Source: Viola odorata (Eukaryota; Streptophyta; Magnoliopsida; Malpighiales; Violaceae). From it: DNA of 64,000 nt. The notes beneath the pieces are model-generated. The model did no database searches, was not told where the DNA came from, and saw only the letters and a program-made list of their open reading frames with translations. The position numbers and the translations under genes are program-made. The stretch's first letter is position 1. Each line of letters starts with the position of its first letter. Location: positions 36,442,579-36,506,578 of the forward strand of contig OY829542.1 in assembly GCA_963691705.1 (NCBI GenBank). The letters are read 5' to 3'. Positions 1-10,605 of this stretch are shown here, one piece after another.

Positions 1-132
1 TTCCCTAAACCTAGCAACCAAATTAGGGTGACGACTTCATTGCATGTTGCGAGGCGTCTGTTTACGCTGAGCATCGTAAGGTCTCAAGTTCGTTGCACAC
101 TTGCGAATTTTTAATTTTTCGGGGGCGCAACA
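1..132 (+). mobile_element. 3' end of the 5' LTR, Ogre/Tat-type copy A
   Basis: These bases match the last ~135 bp of the LTR at 6,263-9,529 and end in CAACA. A primer-binding site follows at once, so this is the downstream end of a 5' LTR on the + strand; the rest lies left of the window. Small differences from the LTR at 9,529 (gcgcaaca against gcgcgaca) show that the copies have diverged. Confidence 0.85.
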
Positions 133-135
133 GTT

Positions 136-154
136 TGGCGACTTCACTGTGGAC
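136..154 (+). promoter_or_regulatory. Primer-binding site (tRNA-Arg type), copy A + arm
   Basis: TGGCGACTTCACTGTGGAC lies three bases inside the LTR end. The sites at 6,061-6,078 and 56,398-56,415 (TGGCGACTCCGCTGGGAC in copy B) are relatives. The TGGCGACTC core fits the CCA end of plant tRNA-Arg, the primer used by Ogre elements. The + arm carries changes that would weaken pairing. Confidence 0.7.
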
Positions 155-1568
155 TTTAGGGTCGGAGCCGGTTTTATCTTTTTAGAGAGGTGTTTTATTT
201 TTTTATTTATTTATTTGCTTTGATCAATTGCTGGTCTGTTCATTTATTTGCTTCATCAATTGTCATATGAATTTCATAGCGCCCTACACCCAGGGGACAA
301 TTACAAAATTAGGAGGGTAGTAGTGACGCCCTAGGACACATGTCCTGGGTAGTGTTCACTAATCCCAACTCAGATGAACCCCTAAAGCCAGTCGAAAGGT
401 TACACATTTTCGCAAGAAATCGGGACACTAGACGACACTTTAGGGACCTTTTCATGGTATCATCCGGGAAGCATTCAAGCCAGTTAGAAATGTTGGAATC
501 AGAGCCCCAGCATGTGCATCATGATTATACCTGTTTGTCGTGGCTCTGTTTGTCTTGTTGGCATATTGACGTGATTTTGCTGTTATACGAATTGCGGATT
601 TCTTACACGTGCAAGTTACTTTGCATTTAAAATTTTATTTTTGTCCCACAGGACCCGTTTTGCTCATTCAATATGTCGGCACCTACACTACTTTCACTTG
701 ATATTTTTGGGGAACGAAGTTTCAACGATCAGACACTACAAAGCTGAATTGCCGCTTTAGAGGCTGAGATAGAGATGCAGAAAGGGGAGTTGGCTTCGAT
801 GGAGTACCTTTGGCAGGAGCAAGAGAACCCTGACATCCAGGATTGACACCTTCATGGGAAAGCTCGAATATCGACAACCCCTTTTTCTTTTTCATGTAAC
901 TAGGATCCCTAATTTCATCTATCTTAGCCCTTTTTTGATGAATTTAGGTAGTTGGCAAGTTTACCATATTTTTGTAAACACTTTTTAATAAAGTCGTACT
1001 CTTTCGGATATTTATTTAAATCGCCTCAACTTTTACATATCAATTATCCATCCAAAGCAACTCAAAAGACCATCGTAAAAAGAAAGAGAAAATCCCTCCG
1101 GGATAAACACAATCGTCTCACCAAAAAACCGAAAAAATATACCAAATATTCAAAAACATCCGAGTATTACCCACTCAAGGCCTTGTCCTCTTAGCTTATC
1201 ACAAGAAACTCCACGTTCATAGCATATATCGTCGTCCCTCCCCTCGGTTGGGTTTACCAGGCATCAGGCCCTGCATCGTTTGAAAGCGTAGTGTAAAAGA
1301 GATCTTCCTAGCAGGGCAGCATTGGTTGCCCCTACCGATTTGGGTTTCGCAGATAGCATCTCAGATTGCTTCACATCCTTAGAATGAATAGAGGCTTCCT
1401 TCGTATCTTGTCAATAACTGGGATATCGCGCCTCTCCGACCGCCCTGAAAATATCAAGTGAAAGTGAAACCGGAAAAATGAATGAGCAATGTGGAGGCCT
1501 CGGGATTGCACATCACCTGCATATCCTCACTTGTACTTACTCTTTTCTGTATTTTTCCCTTTTTTCAG

Positions 1569-1634
1569 GTTCACGATAGCTCCTCGAAAGCAAGCTACTT
1601 CGCACTGGCTCCCCGTAACAAGACTTCAAAAATG
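1569..1634 (+). pseudogene. gag leader fragment, copy A + arm
   Basis: After a pyrimidine tract ending TTTTTTCAG (to 1,568), the sequence matches the gag leader of the - strand copies (4,580-4,646 and about 53,384-53,451). It is cut off at about 1,634 just before the gag start codon, where the inverted 3' region begins. Only leader survives, so no product is expected. Confidence 0.6.
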
Positions 1635-2283
1635 AATAAGCATCTCCTGAAGAAATTTTTTTTTATTAATTTCAGGACAAATGTTTGTGCTAGATTGTCA
1701 TGATAAAAACCTATGTCTTTGATTCGGTAAGATGCACGGTCCGTGGCGCTTCAGGCGAAGTATATCTTGACTGCATCGGCATTTACCGATCTTGGGAGAT
1801 CCTCTCCATCCATGTTGGTTAGCATTTAGGGCACCCCCCGAGAATGCACTTTTAACTAGATATGGACCCTCGTACCTTGGGGCCCACTTTCCTTTACTGG
1901 CCTCCTAATGAGGAAGAATCTTCTTTAACACTAAATTCCCAGTCTTGAGCTTGCGAGGTCGCACTTTCTTGTTATAAGCGCTGGCCATCCTTGGCTGATA
2001 CAGTTGCGCATGGCAGATAACGGCTAAGCGTTTCTCGGGAAGGAGGTTTAACTGCTCGTACCTCACTCTCGCCCAATCTAATTCTTCTACTTCTGATTCT
2101 GCCAGGATTCTGAGAGAAGGGATTTCTACCTCCAGAGGGATGATGGCTTCCATGCCGTAAACTAATGAGTAGGGAGTTGCCCCTGTGGATGTCCGAGTTG
2201 CTATCCGGTAAGCATGCAGTGCGAAAGGAAGCATGTGATGCCGATCTTTGTGAGCGACCACCATTTTGGATGATTTTCTTCAA
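1635..2283 (-). pseudogene. Integrase C-terminal fragment, Ogre/Tat copy A
   Basis: The - frame reads the end of an integrase: MLPFALHAYRIATRTSTGAT, then TPYSLVYGMEAIIPLEVEIP and the ARVRYEQLNLL segment, then the RPRKLKTGNLVLKK motif of the C-terminal domain. It matches 49,113-49,655 of copy B. A stop near 1,905 cuts it short, and the last ~50 residues continue only as non-open sequence. The catalytic Asp residues and zinc finger are absent because the preceding RT-RNase H-integrase core is deleted. 1,635-1,750 matches the downstream non-coding region of copy B (about 49,000). Confidence 0.8.
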
Positions 2284-2648
2284 GTTTTTTGTTTGACAGG
2301 TTTAAACGCAGGCTTCAATGGGATACGATGCTTGACTATCTCAGGATCAAGACCTGGCATATCGGCGTATGACCATGCGAATACGTCCGAGTAGTTTTTG
2401 AGGAGAGAGATCAACCTCTCTTTGAGTCGTGTCCAGGGTGGTTCCAATCTTAACCAGCTTCTGGTTCTCATTGCTTGCCCCCAAATTTACTTCGTCCAAT
2501 TCCTCCCGATGAGGGGTTATTTCCTTTTCCGATTTTGCTAGTAAACAGGCCAATTCACGGGAGATTTTGGCCTTGTCTTCGGTCGTGATGACGATTTCTT
2601 TGCCCGTAAAGACAGGTTTTATCAAGACAATCTGAACTAATATTTATC
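2284..2648 (-). pseudogene. pol exon 2 fragment (pre-RT region), copy A
   Basis: This is the segment just before reverse transcriptase in Ogre/Tat elements. It shows EEITPHREELDEVNLGASN-type text, then SLLKNYSDVFAWSYADMPGL and EIVKHRIPLKPAFKPVKQK. In intact relatives the RT domain follows PVKQKL at once; here it jumps to integrase. The segment starts at a TTTCAG acceptor (2,649-2,650), matching the acceptor of the copy B intron. It needs two frames, so a frameshift is present. Confidence 0.75.
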
Positions 2649-2800
2649 CTGAAATTAAAAATGCGAAAAGAAGAGATGCGTAAAAATGAAAATTGCATAT
2701 ATATATATTGATTTTTAACAAAGGGGAACATGAGTCCCCATAAAAAATGTTTTCGTAAGAAAACGTGCAAACATATTTTTTTTTCAAAAGGAGTAATTTC
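2649..2800 (-). other. Degenerate Ogre-type intron, copy A
   Basis: It matches the 146 bp intron of copy B (50,015-50,160). The acceptor TTTCAG is kept at 2,649, but the donor position reads GAAATT where copy B has GTAATT, so the donor GT is lost. An intron between protease and RT is a known hallmark of Ogre elements. Confidence 0.65.
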
Positions 2801-3040
2801 GGAGAGACATCCGGAATCATGGTGATGGTCCAGTTGCACACAGACTCCCCTGATTTCTTTACGAAAATGACTGAACCAGGCGATGATTCTTCTTCTCCCA
2901 GAGCGTCAATACAGGAATCTGAAGCTATACTGACCAAGGTAGGATTTATATTGACGATTTCGACTGCGAGGGAGAATGTGGCTCTGATGTGGGGATACAT
3001 TCTGCCTTCCATGTCATGCCCCAGTATCAGCAAATTCACT
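2801..3040 (-). pseudogene. Protease-RT linker fragment, copy A
   Basis: The - frame reads MEGRMYPHIRATFSLAVEIV and ends VCNWTITMIPDVSP at the intron donor. It matches 50,161-50,360 of copy B. The aspartic protease that should precede it is missing, so gag text joins this linker directly, a second deletion private to copy A. Confidence 0.65.
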
Positions 3041-4579
3041 TGTTACTGGCCCAGCTTGAGACATATATTTGCGGGAACAAGAGGTGGGAGGACCGTTATT
3101 GACGGTGTCAACTGTCTCTAACTCACAAGTCTTCTTCTCAACCGTTTCCATCGAAATAGTATTCATACCTTCACTACCTGAGGCGCGGTTTAGGAGAGGG
3201 TCGATGGCCGTGTCAGGTCTTTTGGCTAAGCCCTCAAAGGAGACCCATCCACTCTTGATCAAGTGGTGAACCTTTCCCCTTAGGGCGAAGCATTTTTCTA
3301 TCGTATGACCCTGAGCTTCGGCATGGTACTCGCATCTAGCGTTACGATCGTACCACTTCGAGTAAGGAGGTTGCAGAGGTGCCATTGGGGTGGGCGCAAT
3401 TTGCCCAGCCGCCAAGAGATGTTTATAAATCTCTCCTAGAGGAATGGGTAGTGGTGGCAGTGGCCCCCGATCCCAACGTTTATTTTGGTTTCTTGGTTTA
3501 TTTAGTGGGTTATATGGTCTAGGTTGTGTAAGTTGCGGTATTTGTATTGGAGGTGATGGGAAATGTAGAGAGGGTGTAGAGTTTTGGGGAGCCCTGTTAG
3601 CAATATGCGTTGGTGGAAAAGGAAAAACGGTGGGTCGATATAGTGATGGGGAAGGATATGGTGGTGGTGACGAATAAGGGGGAGGTGGCGGGAAAGGCCG
3701 CCTGTGATTAGGTTGGGAAGAGACAAAGCCAACGTCTCTCCTTACGATAGGCATCGCCTCTGGCGTAGGAATGATGATCCTTCTGGAATTAATCTCTTGC
3801 TCTACTCTCTCAGCAATCCGGACCATGTCGAGGAAGCTACTCGACGAACCGAGGGTAAGATAAGCGTAGTAGGGAGCTTTGAAGGTATTGACGAAAATTG
3901 ACAAGAGTTCCCTGTCATCCAAAGGAGAAGAAATCCTTGAGGCTAGTTCTTTCCATCTCTGAGCATAAGCTTTTACTGATTCCTCTAGATTTTGCAAGCC
4001 AGAACGGTTAGGTGTGATTTCTACATCGAGCTTGTATCATTCAGACGTTTAGTTGTGGTGGATTTTGAGGCGAGTTTTGGGGCGCTCAATCCCCGTGTAC
4101 CTTTCGGATTGTGGAATCTTGAACTTCCGAGGCATCGTAGTTCCTTGCATCATGCTTTTATCAGCGGGATCCCTAGGGTCATATCTTTCAATAACCTTTA
4201 GTTTTTCCTCTCGTGGGCTCAATCGATCAATACTGGACCCTTTCGCACTAATGGTGCCAAAACCTCTAGTTGGCGAATATTCAAGAGAGGACTGTGGCTG
4301 TGTCAGATCGCTTCCTGGAAACTTAGTTTCCGGTGGTCCAACAATCGCGACTCGGGTAGAACGGCCCTGAGATGGGTGGGAATACTGTCTGTCTGGTTGT
4401 ACTTGTTGCAGCTGTAGGGTCGGGAATAATGTAGGGACCCTGCCACTTCCACTGAACAGAAGATGGTTGGGTTGATGAAGGACCCCATTCCTTTTCAGTT
4501 TGCAAAGTTCAAACTTGTGCTTCTAGTTCTGCAATTCTAATTGTTAGTACTTCGTTGACCTTAGCCTGTTTAGTCATTT
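3041..4579 (-). pseudogene. gag, Ogre/Tat copy A (degraded)
   Basis: Gag-type text runs from about 4,579 (start codon MTKQAKVNEVLTIRIAELEA) to about 3,041 in at least two frames. The frame at 3,014-3,997 has a capsid-like start (NLEESVKAYAQRWKELASRI), a proline-rich linker and one zinc-knuckle-like module, RCEYHAEAQGHTIEKCFALR, followed by KVHHLIKSGWVSFEGLAKRP. Copy B carries that module twice. Stops and a frame change at about 4,000-4,300 break the protein. Confidence 0.75.
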
Positions 4580-6213
4580 TCGTTTTTGAAGTCTTGTTAC
4601 GGGGAGCCTGTGTGAAGTAGCTTGCTTTCGAGGAGCAATCGTGAACCTGAAAAAAAGGGAAAATACAGAAAAGAGTAAGTACAAGTGAGGATATGTAGGT
4701 GATGTGCAATCCCGAGGCCTCCACATTGCTCATTCATTTTTTCGGTTTCACTTTCACTTGATATTTTCAGGGCGGTCGGAAAGGCGCGATATCCCGGTTA
4801 TTGACAAGATACGAAGGAATCCTCTATTCATTCTAAGGATGTGAAGCAATCTGAGATGCTATCTGCGAAACCCAAATCGGTAGGGGCAACCAATGCTGCC
4901 CTGCTAGGAAGATCTCTTTTACACTACGCTTTCAAACGATGCAGGGCCTGATGCCTGGTGAACCCAACCGAGGGAAGGGATGACGATCTATGCTATGAAC
5001 GTGGAGTTTCTTGTGATAAGCTAAGAGGACAAGGCCTTGAGTGGGTAATACTCGGATGTTTTTGAATATTTGGTATGTTTCTTCGGTTTTTTGGTGAGAC
5101 GATTGTGTTTATCCCGGAGGGATTTTCTCTTTCTTTTTGTGATGGTCTTTTGAGTTTCTTTGGATGGATAATTGATATGGAAAAGTTGAGGCGATTTAAA
5201 TAAATATCCGAAAGAGTACGACTTTATTAAAAAGTGTTTACAAAAATATGGTAAACTTGCCAACTACCTAAATTCATCAAAAAGGGCTAAGATAGATGAA
5301 ATCAGGGATCCTAGTTACATGAAAAAGAAAAAAGGGTTGTCGATATTCGAGCTTTCCCATGAAGGTGTCAATCCTGGATGTCAGAGTTCTCTTGCTCCTG
5401 CCAAAGGTACTCCATCGAAGCCAACTCCCCTTTCTGTATCTCTATCTCAGCCTCTAAAGCGGCAATTCAGCTTTGTAGTGTCTGATCGTTGAAACTTCGT
5501 TCCCCAAAAATATCAAGTGAAAGTAGTGTATGTGCCGACATATTGAATGAGCAAAACGGGTCCTGTGGGACAAAAATAAAATTTTAAATGCAAAGTAACC
5601 TGCACGTGTAAGAAATCCGCAGTTCGTATAACAGAAAAATCACGTCAATATGCCAACAAGACAAACAGAGCCACGACAAACAGGTATAATCATGATGCAC
5701 ATGCTAGGGCTCTGATTCCAACATTTCTAACTGGCTTGAATGCTTCCCGGATGATACCATGAAAAGGTCCCTAAAGTGTCGTCTAGTGTTCCGATTTCTT
5801 GCGAAATCGTGTAACCTTTCGACTGGCTTTAGGGGTTCATTTGAGTTGGGATTGGTGAACACTACCTAGGACATGTGTCCTAGGGCGTCACTACTACCCT
5901 CCTAATTTGGTAATTGTCCCCTGGGTGTAGGGTGCTATGAAATGCATATGACAATTGATAAAGCAAATAAATGAACAGACTAGCAATTGATCAAAGCAAA
6001 TAAATAAACAAACAAATAAAACACCTCTCTAAAAAGATAAAACCAGCTCCGACCCTAAAGTCCCCAGTGAAGTCGCCAAACTGTTGCGCCCCCGAAAAAT
6101 TAAAAATTCGCAAGTGTGCAAAGAATTTCAGACCTTATGATGCTCAGCGTAAACAGACGCCTCGTAACATGCAATGAAGTCGCCACCCTAATTTGGTTGC
6201 TAGGTTTAGGGAA
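4580..6213 (-). repeat. Right arm of the ~1.63 kb inverted repeat
   Basis: Mirror of 1-1,634. Read on the - strand it runs LTR end, primer site, leader, ORF1 remnant with the same internal deletion as the left arm, and gag leader. A pyrimidine tract with CAG acceptor sits at 4,647-4,670, matching the + arm. Unlike the + arm, this arm continues into gag and the rest of the element without a break at 4,580, so it is the parental arrangement and the + arm is the added copy. Confidence 0.85.
6061..6078 (-). promoter_or_regulatory. Primer-binding site (tRNA-Arg type), copy A - arm
   Basis: On the - strand a TGGCGACTTCACTGGGGA site lies three bases from the LTR fragment that begins at 6,082. Spacing and sequence match the other two primer sites. 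Confidence 0.7.
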
Positions 6214-6246
6214 CCTTAATCGTCATGGCATAAGAAATATAATAAA
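6082..6246 (-). mobile_element. LTR end fragment, copy A - arm
   Basis: This matches the last ~165 bp of the LTR, inverted: TGTTGCGCCCCCG start, the rest through CGTCATGGCATAAGAAATAT. It stops abruptly near 6,246. Sixteen bases of unexplained sequence (6,247-6,262) separate it from the next LTR. Confidence 0.8.
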
Positions 6247-6946
6247 TCCCCAATGATTGTCCTGTTGATACCCGAATTTTGACGTCATTTTTAATTAATT
6301 TTAGCATTTATGTTATTTAGTTAATTTACTATCATTTTCAGTTGATTTACTGTCGCTAGCATTTTTAAGTGTTTCATCGCATTTTAGCATCCTCGTTGGC
6401 ATCGTCAGCTTTCGAAATCGCATTTTTAATTTTTCGTCACGTATTTTCATTATTATTATCATTATTATTTTTAGCCTTAAAAATCATATTTTTAACTATT
6501 CGGCAGTCATTTGCTAGTTTTTTCTTCATTTTAGGTCATCTCATGATTTTTAGGATTTTTAATATTTTAGCGCATTTTTTAGTTTTTTTATTTTTTATTA
6601 TTATTTTCGTTCGAGCTTTTATTAGACCCGAGTAAGTTCGCTCGGACAATAGCTTGAATTTGAAATGTTTTCCATCAACTAGTTGCTAGCTTTTTTTTTG
6701 TTCACAACGGTCTATAGCGTTTCGTGTAATTTTTGGCGTAACGTCATTATTTTTCCGTCGAAACGTTTCACATTTTTGAGCGAGAAAATAAACACGTTAA
6801 ATGAAAAATTCTCATCATTCGTTGTAGACGATTAAACCCGTCGTATTTTCCTCTACGTGTTGGTACCTTCGGCTCGAAAAGTCGGAACGTTTGCTCGCAG
6901 GAATCGGCTCGAGGCCATTTAAATAAGGTAAAAGGCAATTTGATCA

Positions 6947-6994
6947 CAACCGTTGATCTGGTCAACCAAGAAAAGTCAACCAGATCAACGGTTG
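6947..6994. repeat. LTR palindrome, 16 bp stem
   Basis: CAACCGTTGATCTGGT and its exact reverse complement face each other across a 16-base loop. The same hairpin is present in both copy B LTRs (43,768-43,815 and 59,456-59,503), so it was kept despite divergence of the surrounding LTR. Confidence 0.85.
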
Positions 6995-7200
6995 ACAATT
7001 TAATGTGCATGGTGCACATGAACAGTGTCGAGGAGCATGCAGCGGAGCAGACCACCGGTTTACCTGCTCCCATCATGTCCTAGCTCGAGCCCATCGCTTC
7101 CTGTCCCGTGCAGCCATCATCACGCCTCCCCTAGCCCCGCCAGCGCACGCTCACGGCCACCACGCGCAGCCCTCGTCCTCCCGATCACGCGATCCTTCGG

Positions 7201-7209
7201 CTATAAATA
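7201..7209 (+). promoter_or_regulatory. LTR promoter TATA box, copy A
   Basis: CTATAAATA follows a GC-rich stretch and lies ~207 bp downstream of the 6,947-6,994 palindrome. The corresponding place in the copy B 5' LTR reads CTATAAAAG on the - strand. This would be the U3/R promoter of the element. Confidence 0.65.
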
Positions 7210-8279
7210 CGAGCCTCCCTCCTTCGTTCAAACGGTACCAATTTGGCAAGAAAAACTTGCTCTTCCTCCCTCCTTGATTGATAGCCCATCTTGAGCATCG
7301 ATCATCCAGTTTAAAGCTTGAGAGTAATCTTTCTCTCTCTAAGCTCGTTCTTCGATTTTTAAGCATTTTTCTTCTTTAATTTGTTTGGCCGGATTTAGAG
7401 TAGATTAATTGCTTATTTTTGTGCCATTAATTCATGTGCATGATGTAGATTAAATACATACTGTCAATTTTAAAAATCGTTAGCTAGATTGTGCGAATTA
7501 ATTAGTTTTTGATAATTAACAGTTCGGTAATTTTTTCAAAATTAAACTCTGTAGGTTTTGAAATAAAATTCGAGCTTCATACGGTCGAGACGCCGTCGAG
7601 GAGACGAGCATCTCGGTACAAAGATCACGAGAAACGGGCAAGGCTAGCCGGAGCTTGGCCACCGGCAGTACGTCGGCGACCAAAGAAGAAGATGAACAAT
7701 GCCAGGCTTCGGCACTGTTCACGCGTGGAAAGATGATGGGCTTGGCCCATCACCATCAAAAATGTTTTCATGGGCCAGGCACTATTCCTGGCCCATTTCC
7801 AATTTTCCTTTCATTTTTTAGTTGGGCCCAGCCCATTTTCAATTCTTTCCGAGACTTCGGATCACGCTTTTTTGTAAAAATAATTCGTATGCTTCATATG
7901 ATTATTTTTCGTATTATCAACTGTTTAATTTTCTATACTTATCAACTGTTTTAATTATTCGCACTTTAATATTCCGCAATTTACTTTTGGCAATTTAATT
8001 TCAATTATTCATTTTACCGCCTACATGGTCGGTCGCATTTTAATTTTCGTAAATATTCAAGTGCTTTAAATTTTCGCACTTGTCATACTGCTGGAAATTC
8101 TTCCGCAAATTATCAACTGTTTAATTTTCCGCACTTTACTTTTCCGTACTGTAAATTTTTCGCAATTTACTTTCGGCAATTTAAATTCAATCATTCATTT
8201 TACCGCCTACATGGTCGGTCACATTTTAATTTTCGTAAATATTCAACTGCTTTAATTTTTCGCAAGCTGCTGGAAATTC

Positions 8280-8640
8280 TTCCGCAATTTATCAACTGTT
8301 TTATTTTCTGCAATATCAACTGTTTTATTTTCTGCACTATCAACTTCTTTAATTTTCTGCAATATCAACTGCTTTAATTTTCTGCAATATCAATTGCTTT
8401 AATTTTCTGCAGTATCAATCATTAAAATTTCTGCAAATTATCAACTCAGCATTTAATTTTCGTATGCGTTAAATCAATCATTTCTCGCATGCAATCAACT
8501 CAGCATTTAAATTTCGTATGCGTCAAATCCATCATTTCTCGCATGCAATCAACTGTCTTCCTGCACTTATCAAAATCAGCATTTAATTCTCGTATGCGTT
8601 AAATCCATCATTTCTCGCATGCAATCAACTGTCATTATTT
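8280..8640. repeat. Tandem arrays inside LTR A
   Basis: First, about five copies of a ~25 bp unit built on ATCAACTGCTTTAATTTTCT; then three copies of a ~57 bp unit containing CGTATGCGTTAAATC and ATCATTTCTCGCATGCAATC. The 57 bp unit is the reverse complement of the unit repeated about 14 times in each copy B LTR. Confidence 0.8.
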
Positions 8641-9529
8641 AAATTTTCGCACTCATAAAATTGCTTATTTATTTTTCGAGCTATCACTAACACTCTCATT
8701 TTTGTAGGTTTTAATTTCAAGCTTCGTTCGAAAGTACGCCTTTCATTCCTTTTTATTTATTCAACGCTTCTCGTAAATATCAATCGTACGCATGATATAT
8801 AGAATTGCTAGAACTAAAATCAACTCACATGAACAACGTGTTTAAAGATTTGCTTAAAATGCCATGTTCATATGATTTTAAATTCTCGCTTGTATTGACT
8901 GCATGTACATGGGGACTTTCGATCCCACATCAGTTTATCATTCAAAAAATCTCATTTAATCTGTACTCTGTTAAGCTATCCATGATAGAATCACGTAGTA
9001 ATTAATTTAATCATGCATGGCCCGATGATGAAATAAGAGGGCGCTCATTCAGTCTTACGGAAAATTCAGTCCAATCACGTTACGGTCAGGAACAATCAAT
9101 CGATCTTGATAAACGGTAACCCCGTCAGAAAGATTTTTTAATTATTCCTGAATGGTCACGATCATAGAAAAGACTAAAGTGACGATTCCTCTGAGGGCCC
9201 CCTTTTTCAAAACGCATTTTATCAAACACCTTTTTAACACCTCTCTCATCAACCGGTAACCATTTTCGGATGTGACTCGGGTGCCTAACACCTTCCCGAG
9301 ACCATAATACGACCCCGAACCTTTGTCTGGGTCCAGACTCCTTTTTTGTGCCTTTAGTTTTTTATTTATTATATTTCTTATGCCATGACGATTAAGGTTC
9401 CCTAAACCTAGCAACCAAATTAGGGTGGCGACTTCATTGCATGTTGCGAGGCGTCTGTTTACGCTGAGCATCGTAAGGTCTCAAGTTCGTTGCACACTCG
9501 GGAATTTTTAATTTTTCGGGGGCGCGACA

Positions 9530-10249
9530 TTAGCAATGGTATTTTGATGGTTGCATAGGTTAGTAAGAGCCCAAATCGTTCTTCATAAACTCCATGTTTG
9601 TATTTGCTTGTTTGTCGTTATCGTGCCCTCAACACCTTTTTAGCAGTGACAGTGTGGGGAGGTGCTGGGAGGATGACGAAGTGTCTAGGCTACCTCTTTA
9701 GCAGTGATAGTGTGGGGAGGAGCTTGGAAGGATGGCGAGGTGTCTAGGTCATCTCTTTGGCTGTGATAGTGTGGGGAGGTGATAGACCCATATAGTATAT
9801 CTATGACATGAGAATAGAATATCCTTGAGCCGATAATTATCTAGCCCTAGACGCAACCTGAGAATGTCCTTTGCTAAGATCTCTTCTGCCTTGACTTTAT
9901 TTCTTTACTTGATTTATGTCTACATGTCTTGCCCTCGATATTGTTTTTCCTGTCTTGCCCTTGACTCTCACTTTTAGTGCTTTTTACTTTCGTGCCCTTG
10001 ATAACTGCTTTAATTATTTGTCTTGTTAGCTCCCGAATTTGCGTTGATTAATTCCATTGATCAACATAAACCCCCCCTTTTTGTATTACTATTTTCGGTC
10101 TGTTTGTCTTTGTCATGCATGAAAGTTAGTGTCTTGCCCTAGTCTCCGTGGATCGAACCTCTTACCACTGCCTTCAATCCTTTTTGTTGCATGTGATAAG
10201 TTGTAATTGTTTGATTGTGCCTTCGACAAGCACGTCATTAGGGGAGATA
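9530..10249 (+). mobile_element. Athila-like LTR fragment
   Basis: No gene. The sequence is collinear, inverted, with parts of the Athila LTR at 31,044-32,626: the GTGTGGGGAGG blocks (9,640-9,780, three imperfect copies of ~60-70 bp), GATAATTATCTAGCCCTAGA, TTTGCTAAGATCTCT, ATTTGTCTTGTTAGCTCC and CTCCGTGGATCGAACCTCTT. Both ends are missing, so this is an old truncated copy on the opposite strand. Confidence 0.6.
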
Positions 10250-10594
10250 TGTTGGGTTTGTGGGCTCCCTTCCTATGTGGAGAAAAGCCCATCATATGCA
10301 AGCCCACTAGCCTTCTCTAGTAGAGAGAAATTAGAATAGGGCTACCAAGGTAGAGAGTTCATTTGGGCAAGAAAAAGAAACAAAAAAAAAGTGAGAGAAG
10401 AGAGAAACAATTTTCGTACATACACACAGTAGCTGTGGGAGGTTCGTCAATGCGACTTCGTTCACCGTTAAATCATTGTGTCTCTTCGTGTTTGTGATAT
10501 TTGTGTTGCTGCCATTATTTGTTACTGCTCCTCGTAGATTCTTGCAAGTCGGAGAAATTATTATCAGCTGCATATTGTGTTGGATTTCCCATCA
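10250..10594 (+). mobile_element. Probable solo LTR, Ty1/copia-like
   Basis: It starts TGTTGGGTTTGTGGGCTCCC and ends GATTTCCCATCA: short inverted ends TGTTGGG/CCCATCA with one mismatch, typical of small copia LTRs. Polypurine-rich text and a pyrimidine-rich 3' half lie between. The P450 reading frame is lost right beyond its end, so it may have caused that truncation. No target duplication is visible (AGATA against AAATT) and no primer site follows, so the call is tentative. Confidence 0.4.
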
Positions 10595-10605
10595 AAATTA
10601 AAAAT

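Larger units (their letters stand above)
1..1634 (+). repeat. Left arm of a ~1.63 kb inverted repeat
   Basis: This stretch is the mirror of 4,580-6,213; paired positions sum to about 6,214. It holds LTR end, primer site, leader, an ORF1 remnant (start codon near 674, then a large deletion to the ORF1 tail near 760-845), the ORF1-gag spacer and the start of the gag leader. Matching frames at 952-1,194 and 5,021-5,263 show the pairing: both encode a peptide beginning ASLPYFCKHFLIKSYSFGYL. They start at TTG and lie in the spacer, so they are not called genes. Homology stops at about 1,634, where the sequence jumps to the element's 3' coding region in the opposite orientation. Confidence 0.85.
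6263..9529 (+). mobile_element. Full LTR, Ogre/Tat-type copy A (3' LTR position)
   Basis: 3,267 bp from TGTTGATACCCG to GCGCGACA, with TG...CA ends. It is the same family as the copy B LTRs (which lie in the opposite orientation) but clearly diverged. It contains a TATA box at 7,201, U3 palindromes at 6,947-6,994 and about 7,735-7,757, a ~25 bp tandem repeat at 8,280-8,410 and three copies of a ~57 bp unit at 8,440-8,640. Flanks TGTCC and TTAGC do not match, as expected if the partner LTR is the one ending at 132 and the duplicated target lies outside the window. No polypurine tract precedes it. Confidence 0.85.

Noticed and set aside
340..630. 96-codon open frame in the leader of copy A
   Set aside because: It lies between primer site and ORF1, is not kept as a frame in copy B, and the similarity to 56,041-56,240 is at the DNA level.
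952..5263. Two 80-residue near-identical frames (952-1,194 + and 5,021-5,263 -) that look like a conserved gene pair
   Set aside because: Both start at TTG, lie in the ORF1-gag spacer and match only because the region is an inverted duplication.
6369..7954. Open frames in LTR A (6,369-6,635, 7,005-7,366, 7,509-7,954)
   Set aside because: They sit in U3/R of an LTR; similar frames in copy B LTRs (43,073-43,466, 58,686-58,938) differ in phase and length, so they are GC-rich chance frames.
6258..9534. LTR A as an independent solo LTR insertion
   Set aside because: Flanks TGTCC and TTAGC do not match, and the sequence to the right does not continue the broken LTR on its left.
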